From positions 1 through 55,620 of the forward strand of contig NZ_JAFCJT010000037.1 of NCBI RefSeq assembly GCF_018130785.1: a stretch of DNA of 55,620 nucleotides, written 5' to 3'. A model generated the notes under the pieces. It did no database searches. It had not been told where the DNA came from and saw only the letters and a list, made by a program, of their open reading frames with translations. The DNA is from Bradyrhizobium liaoningense (GTDB lineage Bacteria; Pseudomonadota; Alphaproteobacteria; Rhizobiales; Xanthobacteraceae). This document shows positions 34,701 through 42,754 of this stretch, piece after piece; position 1 is the stretch's first letter; each line of letters begins with the position of its first letter. The position numbers and the translations under genes were made by a program.

Positions 34701-37279
34701 TGGATTCGGGGCGATTTCATTCGGCGTATTTCAAGCCGGATTGGGATCCCGTGCTGTTCGTCCACTCATGTTACATCGCACATCTTTGCGCCATCGACCG
34801 GGAGTTGGGAATCCAGCTTAGCTTATACAGCGACACCTCTGCCGAAGGTTGTCACGACTGGGACAGCTTCATCCGTTTTATGCTCGCCGGCAAAGAGCCG
34901 AAGCATGTTCCGGAAGTGCTTTACAGTTGGCGGATACATACTGCATCGACATCAGGAAACATCGAATCGAAATCTTACATTACCGAGTCGCACCGTCGGA
35001 CGCTGCAGAGGTTTCTGGATCGCTCCGGCGCAATGAACGTCGACCTCGTGAACAGTCCGCTGTTCCAATACAATGTAGACTGGTGGTTCCGGCGAAAGCG
35101 ATCGGATGCGCAATCGATTCAGACGATTCTTATTGGCGTAGCGACTGACGCCGCGGAAGCGGTAGCGGACCCAACAGCGGTTGTGCTGCGGTGCGGAAAC
35201 CTTGCCGATCTCGCCGATGCCATCGATGGGATCGGCAGCGATCTGGTCCATTTGCTCTGGACCGGGGTCTTGCCACTCGACGACGAGTGGCGTTGGGACG
35301 CCATGGCGCTTCTTGAATTGTTCAACGATGCGGTGATGGTTGGCGGCAGGCTACATGACGGCTCCGTAATCGTCGATGGCCCACGCGTTTTCGGCTTCGG
35401 CGATGGCTGCGATTGTCCGGAGCGGGGACGCGCGCTAACCGACCCCGGCGAAGGCGCGCGCATGTGGAAGGCGCATTCGGTTTCGGCCGTCTCGACGGCG
35501 CATTGCGTTGTCAGGACATCGTTTCTGAAGCAGTGCCTGGTTGAGCTGCGGCGCGAAGTCGTCGGGATAGAAATGCTCGGCCCATGGCTCGGGGCGTTGG
35601 CGGCGGAGGCGGGTAAGCGAGTGGTCTATTCGCCATTCATGCTTGGCCGCCTAGAGGGAACTGACGTCGCGGTTGCTTCCGAGAATGAGACCGCGCGCTG
35701 GTTGTCGCGCTTTTGGTCACAGCTCCCTGAGACGCGATTCTACTCGCGACGACTCGGTTTGACCCACGACACGGCCTATGTCGCCGTTTCGGAACTGGCG
35801 CGTCTTAATCACCTGCGAGTCCTGCAGCAGCGCACGCTTCGGTATGAAGATTGGCTGACGTACGATTTAAGGTTTCGCCGCGCGCGCTACCCGACGCCGG
35901 CTAACCCAGCGACGATCTCAATCGTGACGCCGGTTTACAATGGCAGCGACCTTGATCTGCTCGATGAGCTAGCGCGGTCGATCGGCCGACAGACTCTGAA
36001 GCCTTCGCAATGGCTACTGATCGTGAATGGAGCGATGCCCGGGGCTGCGCTTGCGAGGATTCGCCAGCGTGCCGAAAGCGATTGGGGGGCGCGAGTAATC
36101 GTCGAACCCAAAACAGTCGGGATTGTTGCGGCGCTGCGTAGCGGACTTGAAGCATCTACTAGTGGCTACGTCGTTCCAGTCGATGCTGACGACCTAATCA
36201 CTGATGATGCTATTCAGATCCTGGCGCACCAGATCGATGCGAAGCGTCATCCCGATTTCCTGTTTTCGGATGAGGACGCGCTCATCTCGGGCCGGCCGGC
36301 TGCGCCCTATCTACGGGGAGCCTATGATCCGTTGCTATCGTTGGACAATTCTACCATCTGGCATCTCTGCGCCATGAAGCGCGAAGCTGCTATTGCAGCC
36401 GAGGTCTATTGCGACGTGGGGGCGAACTGGTGTCAGGACTGGGACAGCGTATCCCGCATCGCCGACAGGGGCGGGCGCATCGAACATGTTCCTGAGATTT
36501 TGTATCATTGGCGGCAACACAGCGGTTCGACCACCAACAATTCCGGAGGTGACGCGCGCCAGCTGGAATCGATCAGATATATTCTAGAAAGACAGATAAC
36601 ACGCTGCACCAAGCCGCAGAATTTTGAGATTGCCGATTGGCCCGAAAGCCGCGGTGCGCGCGAGCTCTATATCGCGCGGCGGCCACGCGATCTGCCCGAG
36701 TTTATCTGGTATGGCGACGCACTCGCGGACGGCCAGTTGTCTTGTGGTCAGGATGCGATCATGGTGTTCGCCGGTGACGGTGTGTCCATCGATAGCAGAA
36801 GTGTCTTCATTGAAGCGACTCGCCTGTTCGAGCTGCACCCGCGCGTGGGCGTGCTTGGCGGCAACGTCGTGAATGCAGATAACGTCATCGTCGACGGATG
36901 CTATATGAGAAACACGAACGGAGAACTAGAGACGCCCTGGACAGGCCGCGCCGCCACCGACGGCGGGCCATATTCATTGGCGTTGAAGACTCAGGGGGTC
37001 GACCTGCCCGGCGCCGCGCTGGCGTTCTTCCGTGTTTCGGCCCTTAAACAGGTAGGATTGTGGCCGTTGCCACCGGGAACAAATCAGGCGTCGATCGTGT
37101 GGCAGATAAGTGCGGGACTTGCAGCGGCCGGCTGGACTGCCGGCTTCTCGCCGTTGATTCGTGGTCGTGCGCTAGCAGCATTGAAACTGGATCACGCGGC
37201 GAGACCGCCGGCAGCCCAAAACTCTGCCGCTTCTCGCGCCCTTGTCCGCTATGGCAGGTCTCGCAATTTCGTTCTTTGA
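31715..37279 (+). CDS. 1854-aa multidomain methyltransferase and triple glycosyltransferase
   Basis: Four catalytic modules can be read. Residues about 1-230 are a class I SAM methyltransferase (LLEIGVQNGGSLEIW, VIDDGSHLSSDIV). A helical linker with a coiled-coil-like LKDRNEQLSRELDEIRG near 290 follows. Residues about 450-800 are a GT4/WsaF-type rhamnosyltransferase-like domain (CVNVLLPSLRLKNMSGGPNT, then SPHPSYPPLEMAASGKLVV). Residues about 875-1130 and 1400-1640 are two family-2 GT-A domains with DxD segments LDSDDLIEP (961) and VDADDLITD (1489). The architecture fits a chain-building enzyme that also methylates or terminates the O-chain. No membrane helix is evident, so it should be cytoplasmic. 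Its start overlaps the wzt gene by 8 bp. Domain order is clear; the sugars are inferred. Confidence 0.85.
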   Translation: MIKRTLHELYANHTGKMSDKWSLYVDEYERLFASMWDHPVRLLEIGVQNGGSLEIWSQFFPKAQAIVGCDINPDCERLTYGDPRIGVIVGDANDPQTQQRILQRSGQFDIVIDDGSHLSSDIVKTFALYFPHLAEGGIFVAEDLHCSYWDKFEGGLYYPYSSMTFFKRLADVINHEHWGMPKARGEILRGIFGKYGCELAEETLALVHSIEFINSMCVVRKSPAGRNGLGLRVISGGLELVVPANKEWSGTPYKLDPIFDETNNVWSNLSTAPEEMYVETVRDLGRSTELILDLKDRNEQLSRELDEIRGSTSWRMMAVPRLLATYMRTLASNAPGTGSLLPKFSAGVRSLRRSFSRSNSTTADRLRKFVLRHGFNFYQRRMKHTQLGRAIAQYVRDRGLISSFDLHSSSFPQGSLEIVASGPAHALDAEVHSQVPGYHLSLPLNFELADDLAVRPCVNVLLPSLRLKNMSGGPNTALLLACMMAERGERIRLIACDAPLEGEDAALLPYMERLLNRPVARDRFEIVDGFDRTRPIPIGIRDVFFATAWWTAQIANYAVGKTVNKAFIYLIQDFEPILHEGSTFQARAFETYGLPHIPVINTQLLLDHLIQEGAGHFADPGFVADALWFNPALDRTHYFPVASAQPGKKVLLFYARPSIARRNLFELGLVALRRAVASGAIDKDNWEVWAMGEKIPPIALGEGVMLNPLPWMSFDEYARRVRTADLMLSLMLSPHPSYPPLEMAASGKLVVTNSFAVKTAERLRAFSPNIIVAEATAESVGQAVVNAAGRINCGLPSYDPSGAMELPTDWDQSLIGIASKLIARLEAIRESAQEMTQLAAPGLPYLPKSDYEVYRKTSLTRRRSDGMYHQTPGLLSFVTTAYNTEPRFLEELGVSVFLQDGGVHFEWLILDNGSTEEGTRQALARLARHPGVRLERVENNLGIIGGMRYCLERASGRYILPLDSDDLIEPDCAHVLTRFIEDNNYPALLFTDEDKLDSGRFHSAYFKPDWDPVLFVHSCYIAHLCAIDRELGIQLSLYSDTSAEGCHDWDSFIRFMLAGKEPKHVPEVLYSWRIHTASTSGNIESKSYITESHRRTLQRFLDRSGAMNVDLVNSPLFQYNVDWWFRRKRSDAQSIQTILIGVATDAAEAVADPTAVVLRCGNLADLADAIDGIGSDLVHLLWTGVLPLDDEWRWDAMALLELFNDAVMVGGRLHDGSVIVDGPRVFGFGDGCDCPERGRALTDPGEGARMWKAHSVSAVSTAHCVVRTSFLKQCLVELRREVVGIEMLGPWLGALAAEAGKRVVYSPFMLGRLEGTDVAVASENETARWLSRFWSQLPETRFYSRRLGLTHDTAYVAVSELARLNHLRVLQQRTLRYEDWLTYDLRFRRARYPTPANPATISIVTPVYNGSDLDLLDELARSIGRQTLKPSQWLLIVNGAMPGAALARIRQRAESDWGARVIVEPKTVGIVAALRSGLEASTSGYVVPVDADDLITDDAIQILAHQIDAKRHPDFLFSDEDALISGRPAAPYLRGAYDPLLSLDNSTIWHLCAMKREAAIAAEVYCDVGANWCQDWDSVSRIADRGGRIEHVPEILYHWRQHSGSTTNNSGGDARQLESIRYILERQITRCTKPQNFEIADWPESRGARELYIARRPRDLPEFIWYGDALADGQLSCGQDAIMVFAGDGVSIDSRSVFIEATRLFELHPRVGVLGGNVVNADNVIVDGCYMRNTNGELETPWTGRAATDGGPYSLALKTQGVDLPGAALAFFRVSALKQVGLWPLPPGTNQASIVWQISAGLAAAGWTAGFSPLIRGRALAALKLDHAARPPAAQNSAASRALVRYGRSRNFVL

Positions 37280-37314
37280 AAGGCCATGCGCCGTTCACCT
37301 GGAAGCGTTGACTG

Positions 37315-39150
37315 ATGACCGGACGATCAAGATATTTGGTATCTCCCAAAGTAGGGTATTGGCTGCTCATATTTCTCGGCGCCATCCCGGCGGTTTATCT
37401 GGTGTTAGCAATCCAGTATTCCGCGATTACTGTACCATTTTGGGATCATACCGAGCTCATCCATTGGATTGCCGACTGGCGAGAGGGCAATTTTCATCTC
37501 TCAAGTCTTTGGGCACCTCACAATCACACCAGACCGCTCGTCTATCGTCTAGTGATGCTAATGAACGCCGTCGGGACGGACTGGGATGTCAGGTCGGAGT
37601 ACATCTATCTCTATCTGTCAATATATGGGACGTTTGCCTGTTTCGTCTGGTTAGCGCGCCATCTGATCGGTGAAGCGAAGGCAGTGTTTCCGGTCACGCT
37701 GCTGTTGGTTTCGCTCATACTGTTTTCGCCGGTCGGCCACAATAATCACTGGTGGTCGATGATGTTCCAGCTCGATGTCACCAACTTCTTCATCGCGCTT
37801 AGCTTCTTGCTAGTGTTTACACGGCCAGAGATCTGGAGCAGCCATATTGTTGCGGCGGTCAGTTGCTGGTTGGCCGCCTTTACGTTGACCAACGGCTTCT
37901 TTGCCTTCGTCGCTATCATCGTCACATTCCAGCTGTCAGCGGCGAAGCGATTGCGACCGGACCGTTTCGCTGTGTTCTGGGTGATCAATCTGCTGGTTGC
38001 ATCGGCTTGTTATCTGCCGGGAATGCAAATGGACAGCAGTTCGAGGCACCCAAACATGTTGGAGCTGCTGGAATTCTCTCTGACATATCTTGGTGCCCCA
38101 CTCGGCGGACTGCTTTGGTTTCCATATCACAGCATGTTCCACCTGCCGCTGTCGATCGCGACCAACGTAATCTGCGGCTCCGTCCTGCTCGCGACCTGTG
38201 CGGCGCTAAGTTTGGATGCGGTCCCGCGGCTGCGCGAGCGCAATCAGGCAGCGATGGTTCTGGTTGGCTTTGCTGGTTTTGCGATGCTGTCGGCAGTTGC
38301 GACGGGCTGGGCGCGAGCCACTTTTGACGAGTACGGCGTGGCCAACGGAAATGCCAGCCGCTACACCATCTTCGGCTCCTATCTGTTGCTCGGTCAGGTT
38401 TACTATGTTGGCGTCGCTCTGGCGCAACGATGGTGGGACGAACGGGCTCACTCGATATTTGCGCGCCGTGTCGTCTTTGTGCTGGCGGGAGTTTTTGCTT
38501 GCGCGGCCTTTGTCAGCTACGGCCGGGCATGGCGAGTCTATGTTGATGTGCACGAGTTCAACCGTAGACTGGCGCAGGCCTATGTCTGGGGACTCGATCC
38601 GGTTCCTGAGGATCGCTTCATACATCCTAGACCGGAAGCAGTAGCCTATCTGAAGCGCCAACTTCAGTTGCTCGAACTGGGGCCTTACGGCAATCGGGCC
38701 TATGTCGAGGCACAATCTCCAATAGGGAGATTCAGCAAGCCTGTGTATTTGTCGGCCGTACGGACGGTCAAACAGCGTTTCCTCGCCACCGGCGATGGCC
38801 TCAAGCGGTTATCTTTCAAATTTGTCACGCCAAATGGCGAGGCGACTAGGGGCATCGTGACATGGCAACTGTCGGAAGTCGGAAGCCACGAGCCGCTCGC
38901 GCGAGGCGATGTCGACGCTGCCGGGGCGCGGGATTGGGCAATAGTGACTCTCAAGATTCCCTATGTCGTGGCTAGCAAGGGGCGGACCTACGAGTTGACT
39001 TTCTCGGGCACCGGGGAGGACCCCGTCGCCCTTGGGTTGCCGCTCTATGAGCTTGTCGAGGGCAGCGATGAGCCTGTATTGCTGTCAGACGATGACCATG
39101 CGCAGCAGAGGCGTTTCGTCATGGAATTGACGACGGAGTATGCGAAATGA
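37315..39150 (+). CDS. Multipass membrane protein, possible GT-C glycosyltransferase
   Basis: The 611-residue protein has about ten hydrophobic helices in residues 15-420, then a soluble domain of about 190 residues. After the first helix there is a loop with FWDHTELIHWIADWREGNF, whose acidic residues are placed like the catalytic aspartate of GT-C enzymes that use lipid-phosphate sugars. HNHTRPLVYRLVML and FSPVGHNNHWWSMMFQLDV are other polar loops. I do not recognise a named family. It lies 35 bp after the 1854-aa gene and overlaps the DPM1-like gene by 4 bp, so it probably receives the lipid-linked sugar made by that enzyme. That role is an inference. Confidence 0.7.
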   Translation: MTGRSRYLVSPKVGYWLLIFLGAIPAVYLVLAIQYSAITVPFWDHTELIHWIADWREGNFHLSSLWAPHNHTRPLVYRLVMLMNAVGTDWDVRSEYIYLYLSIYGTFACFVWLARHLIGEAKAVFPVTLLLVSLILFSPVGHNNHWWSMMFQLDVTNFFIALSFLLVFTRPEIWSSHIVAAVSCWLAAFTLTNGFFAFVAIIVTFQLSAAKRLRPDRFAVFWVINLLVASACYLPGMQMDSSSRHPNMLELLEFSLTYLGAPLGGLLWFPYHSMFHLPLSIATNVICGSVLLATCAALSLDAVPRLRERNQAAMVLVGFAGFAMLSAVATGWARATFDEYGVANGNASRYTIFGSYLLLGQVYYVGVALAQRWWDERAHSIFARRVVFVLAGVFACAAFVSYGRAWRVYVDVHEFNRRLAQAYVWGLDPVPEDRFIHPRPEAVAYLKRQLQLLELGPYGNRAYVEAQSPIGRFSKPVYLSAVRTVKQRFLATGDGLKRLSFKFVTPNGEATRGIVTWQLSEVGSHEPLARGDVDAAGARDWAIVTLKIPYVVASKGRTYELTFSGTGEDPVALGLPLYELVEGSDEPVLLSDDDHAQQRRFVMELTTEYAK

Positions 39151-40094
39151 ACGACGGTCGGCCGCCGCCACGCATCACTATTGCCTGCCCCGTATATAAC
39201 GAGGAAACTGTCGTTCCGTTGTTCTTCGCCCGGACGCTGCCTGTCATCGAGCAGCTATCGGCACATTATCGCGTCGAACTGCTGTTTCTCAACAATGCCT
39301 CAACAGATGGGACCTATACCGAAATTTGCAAGCTGCGCGCTCAATATGATTTCGTCTATGTGATCACGCTGAGCGCTAATGTCGGCTACCAACGTTCGCT
39401 GGAATGCGGATTACGCAATGCGCAGGGCGATGTAGTCGCTTTTATCGACGTCGATTGCGAAGATCCCCCCGAAATGCTGTTGGATTTCGTTGCTTATTAT
39501 GAAAAGGGCTTCGACATCGTCTATGGCGCGCGAGTCGACCGCGAGGAAGCGCGACCGGTCAAGACGCTACGCAAGTTCTTCTACCACGTCGTGCGGTTGC
39601 TGGCAGACGAGGATATTATCCTGTACATGGCCGAGTTCTCGTTGCTTACTTCCGAAGTTCGCGACGCCATTGTAAATGACCACAACTCGTTCCCGTTCAT
39701 CCGTGCGTCGATCTCGCGGGTCGGCTACAGGCGGATCGGCCTGCCCTACAAGCGGCAACGCCGCATCGCCGGGAAGACAAACTATAATCTCGTTGGAATG
39801 ACAATCTTTGCGATCGCCGGCATCCTGTCATCGACCACATTGCCTTTGCGCCTGCCAATCTACGCGCTCCCGTTATGGCTCTTCCTTACGGCTATATTGG
39901 GGTCCGCGTACATCTTGACCCAAAGCCCGTGGCTGCTGCTGCTGAACTGGTTGTGCGGCTGCACGTATTTCGGATTCACCGCGGCGTTCACGGCACTCTA
40001 CGTGGCGCGATCCTACAAGAATGGCCTCGGGCGGCCAAACTATGTGGTGAACCGCCAATACACGCACGCCCAGCGTTCCGTCGCACCGTCGTGA
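39147..40094 (+). CDS. Family-2 glycosyltransferase, polyprenyl-phosphate sugar synthase type
   Basis: This 315-residue enzyme is of the DPM1/GtrB type. The catalytic domain starts RITIACPVYNEETVVPLFFA, and the metal motif is AFIDVDCEDPPEMLLDF. The C-terminal third contains two membrane helices (near 225-290), as in GtrB and ArnC. Such enzymes move a sugar from a nucleotide donor to undecaprenyl phosphate on the cytoplasmic side. The ATG overlaps the preceding stop (ATGA). Together with the GtrA-like protein encoded at 52103 and the membrane proteins it forms a plausible set for side-branch addition in the periplasm. Confidence 0.85.
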   Translation: MNDGRPPPRITIACPVYNEETVVPLFFARTLPVIEQLSAHYRVELLFLNNASTDGTYTEICKLRAQYDFVYVITLSANVGYQRSLECGLRNAQGDVVAFIDVDCEDPPEMLLDFVAYYEKGFDIVYGARVDREEARPVKTLRKFFYHVVRLLADEDIILYMAEFSLLTSEVRDAIVNDHNSFPFIRASISRVGYRRIGLPYKRQRRIAGKTNYNLVGMTIFAIAGILSSTTLPLRLPIYALPLWLFLTAILGSAYILTQSPWLLLLNWLCGCTYFGFTAAFTALYVARSYKNGLGRPNYVVNRQYTHAQRSVAPS

Positions 40095-40106
40095 ACGAGA
40101 CAGCGT

Positions 40107-40122
40107 CCCCCGGGGGGGGGGG
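40107..40122. repeat. C5-G11 homopolymer tract
   Basis: Five C and then eleven G lie 12 bp after the stop of the DPM1-like gene. Long G runs are prone to slippage. Here it is outside any obvious reading frame, so an effect on expression would have to be through transcription or mRNA. Confidence 0.7.
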
Positions 40123-40353
40123 ACTCTCGTTAGTACCCGACGTCGCGATTTCGCGACGCGCGGGCCTCTCCTGCTGGGCGAGGGTCTATCGAGTATGGCC
40201 CAGATTTCCTTGATTTCGGCCGGGCGTGCCGATATGGATTTTTCAACATTTGCTCGACGAAGGGGCTTGCTTGGTCCATGCATCTGGATGCAGCGCCTTT
40301 ATGCTGCTGACCCATTAGCGGTAGTTCCGTTCTCGAATTGACTGGGAGACAAG

Positions 40354-41121
40354 ATGAAAGCGATCATTCTCGCCGGTGGTTTGGGCACCCGCATCAGCGA
40401 AGAGTCCCATCTCAAGCCAAAGCCAATGATTGAAATCGGCGGTAAGCCAATTCTCTGGCACATCATGAAGATGTATTCGCATTACGGGATCGATGATTTC
40501 GTGATCTGTCTTGGCTACAAAGGCTACGTTATCAAGGAGTATTTCTCCAATTACTTCCTGCACATGTCCGATGTTACGTTTAGCATGCGCGAAAACAGCA
40601 TGGAGATTCATCAAAAGTTCGCCGAGCCTTGGCGCGTGACGTTGGTTGATACCGGCGAACTCACCATGACCGGTGGTCGACTGAAGCGCGTCGCGCCTTA
40701 TCTCGGCAATGAATCATTCTGCTTTACCTATGGCGATGGTGTGGCGGATATAAATATTTCGGCGCTTATCGCCAAGCATCGTGAGGCTGGGCGGCTGGCG
40801 ACGGTGACTGCAATCCAGCCCCCCGGCCGCTACGGCGCGCTGCACATCGAAAACGAAACAGTTCACCATTTCCAGGAAAAGCCTGCTGGCGACGGCGCCT
40901 GGATCAACGGCGGGTTTTTCGTGCTCGAGCCCGGCGTCCTTTCCTATCTCGACGGTGACAACACTGTATGGGAACAACAGCCCTTGCAACGGCTGGCTGC
41001 CGAGGGCCAATTGTCCTCCTATCGACACAGCGGCTTCTGGCAGGCAATGGACACGCTTCGCGACAAAAATCATCTCGAGGAACTGTGGTCATCAGGAAGG
41101 GCACCCTGGAAGAGTTGGTGA
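40354..41121 (+). CDS. rfbF: Glucose-1-phosphate cytidylyltransferase
   Basis: The 255-residue nucleotidyltransferase makes CDP-glucose from CTP and glucose-1-phosphate. The N-terminus AIILAGGLGTRISEESHLKP and KPMIEIGGKPILWHIMKMYS are diagnostic of RfbF. A second conserved area is FCFTYGDGVADINI, followed by INGGFFVLEPGVLSYL. ATG 40354 follows GGGAGACAAG. It is first in a run of seven genes with little or no space between them, ending at 46926, and is followed directly by CDP-glucose 4,6-dehydratase (stop and start share TGATG). Confidence 0.94.
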   Translation: MKAIILAGGLGTRISEESHLKPKPMIEIGGKPILWHIMKMYSHYGIDDFVICLGYKGYVIKEYFSNYFLHMSDVTFSMRENSMEIHQKFAEPWRVTLVDTGELTMTGGRLKRVAPYLGNESFCFTYGDGVADINISALIAKHREAGRLATVTAIQPPGRYGALHIENETVHHFQEKPAGDGAWINGGFFVLEPGVLSYLDGDNTVWEQQPLQRLAAEGQLSSYRHSGFWQAMDTLRDKNHLEELWSSGRAPWKSW

Positions 41122-42206
41122 TGATGTTTGGCGATATCTATAAGGGCCGCCACGTGCTGGTGACCGGACACACCGGCTTCAAGGGAAGCTGGCTGGCCCT
41201 GTGGCTCAAGGTGCTGGGCGCAAGGGTCACGGGAATTGCACTTCCGCCAGAGACAGATCCCCACCACTTTGGCCAACTAAATCTCGACATCGAGTCGCAC
41301 TTCATCGATATTCGCGACCAGAAGCCGTTGCGCGATCAGATCCGCGACTCTGATCCGGAGGTCGTGTTCCACATGGCCGCTCAGCCACTGGTGCGCCGCT
41401 CCTATCGCGCGCCCCTTGAGACTTGGGCCACCAACGTCATGGGGACGGCAAATGTGCTCGACGCATGCCGCGAGGCAAAGCGCCTTACCGCGATCATCGT
41501 CGTGACTACCGACAAGTGTTATGAGAACAACGAGTGGGTATGGGGCTATCGAGAGACCGATCGCCTAGGAGGGCATGATCCATACAGCGCGTCCAAGGCT
41601 GGGTGCGAGTTGGTTGCAGCAAGCTACCGGAAATCATTCTTCAGCTCGCCTGATGCGCCACTGCTGGCCACGGCGCGCGCTGGCAATGTGATCGGCGGTG
41701 GCGACTGGTCCGAAGATCGTCTGATTCCGGATCTGGTGCGCGCGATCCAACACGGTAGGCCAGTGGAGATCAGATCGCCAACGGCAACGCGACCCTGGCA
41801 GCATGTGCTCGAATGCCTCTCGGGTTATCTCATGCTCGGACAGAAATTAATCGAACGCAATTCCATATTTGCCGAGGCCTGGAATTTCGGGCCCGATCGG
41901 GAAGGCAACCGTCAAGTTCGGCAGGTCCTTGACGCGATCAAGCGGCAATGGCCGGCTGCGGAATGGTACGACGCCGGTCAGGCTCAAGCCCACGAAGCGC
42001 ATCTACTTCAGGTCGATAGCGACAAGGCCCGTCAGCGAATGCAATGGCAGCCAGTATGGACCTTCGATGAAGGTGTAACGGCCACTGCCGAATGGTTTCA
42101 AGCCTGGCTTGAACGAGGCGACGTCATTAGCCGAGCGCAGCTCGCCCGCTATGCGGCACGCGCTAGCGCCAGGAAGCTGGCGTGGGCCGAAAGGGGCTCT
42201 TCATGA
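41121..42206 (+). CDS. rfbG: CDP-glucose 4,6-dehydratase
   Basis: The 361-residue SDR enzyme produces CDP-4-keto-6-deoxyglucose. It has VLVTGHTGFKGSWLALWL, VVFHMAAQPLVRRSY, VVTTDKCYENNEWVWGYRE (the CDP-specific variant of the active-site loop) and YSASKAGCELVAASY. ATG 41121 overlaps the rfbF stop; ATG 41124 and GTG 41118 are adjacent alternatives. The next gene overlaps its stop by four bases. No rfbH-type 3-dehydrase is present in the window, so the product is not converted to a 3,6-dideoxy sugar here. Confidence 0.94.
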   Translation: MMFGDIYKGRHVLVTGHTGFKGSWLALWLKVLGARVTGIALPPETDPHHFGQLNLDIESHFIDIRDQKPLRDQIRDSDPEVVFHMAAQPLVRRSYRAPLETWATNVMGTANVLDACREAKRLTAIIVVTTDKCYENNEWVWGYRETDRLGGHDPYSASKAGCELVAASYRKSFFSSPDAPLLATARAGNVIGGGDWSEDRLIPDLVRAIQHGRPVEIRSPTATRPWQHVLECLSGYLMLGQKLIERNSIFAEAWNFGPDREGNRQVRQVLDAIKRQWPAAEWYDAGQAQAHEAHLLQVDSDKARQRMQWQPVWTFDEGVTATAEWFQAWLERGDVISRAQLARYAARASARKLAWAERGSS

Positions 42207-42754
42207 AGCTCGAGCAGACTGACATCGCAGGTATCTGGGTTGCCGAGGGCACAGCCAACCAAGACCAGCGAGGGGCGTTTTCTAGACTGTTCTGCTCGCG
42301 CGAGCAACAGGACATCATCGGATCGCGATCGATCGTCCAGATCAATCATTCCGTCACCCGCCGCGTCGGCGCGCTCAGGGGGCTGCATTATCAATTCCCC
42401 CCACATGCCGAAACGAAGATTGTCCGCTGCCTTAGAGGGCGCGTGTTCGACGTGGCCGTCGATTTGCGTAAGGGGTCGGCCACATTCCGGAAATGGACGT
42501 CGCTGGAACTTACGCCGGAAAATCGTCGCGCCTTGGTCATCCCCGAAGGATGTGCCCACGGGTTCCAGGTGCTTGAGCCGAATTCCGAACTACTCTATCT
42601 GCATACCGCGTTCTACGCCCCCGAAGCAGAAGGCGCCGTTCGTTTCGATGATCCGATGATTGGCGTGGATTGGCCGCTGACGCCGACCGACCTATCCGAG
42701 AGAGACCTCCATCATCCGTTTCTCGACAAGAATTTCGAAGGAATCGTGGTATGA
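42203..42754 (+). CDS. RmlC-like sugar 3- or 5-epimerase, CDP-sugar operon
   Basis: The 183-residue cupin protein is related to dTDP-4-dehydrorhamnose 3,5-epimerase. It keeps the histidine motif VGALRGLHYQFPPHAETKIV and the C-terminal DDPMIGVDW. Near the second catalytic site it has ELLYLHTAFYAPE, which differs from the usual YKxTDYYAPE seen in the rfbC product at 24625. It may therefore epimerise only one carbon. In this operon it should act on CDP-4-keto-6-deoxyglucose or its methylated form. The ATG overlaps the rfbG stop (ATGA), has AAAGGGG upstream, and replaces a longer frame starting at 42182. Confidence 0.85.
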   Translation: MKLEQTDIAGIWVAEGTANQDQRGAFSRLFCSREQQDIIGSRSIVQINHSVTRRVGALRGLHYQFPPHAETKIVRCLRGRVFDVAVDLRKGSATFRKWTSLELTPENRRALVIPEGCAHGFQVLEPNSELLYLHTAFYAPEAEGAVRFDDPMIGVDWPLTPTDLSERDLHHPFLDKNFEGIVV

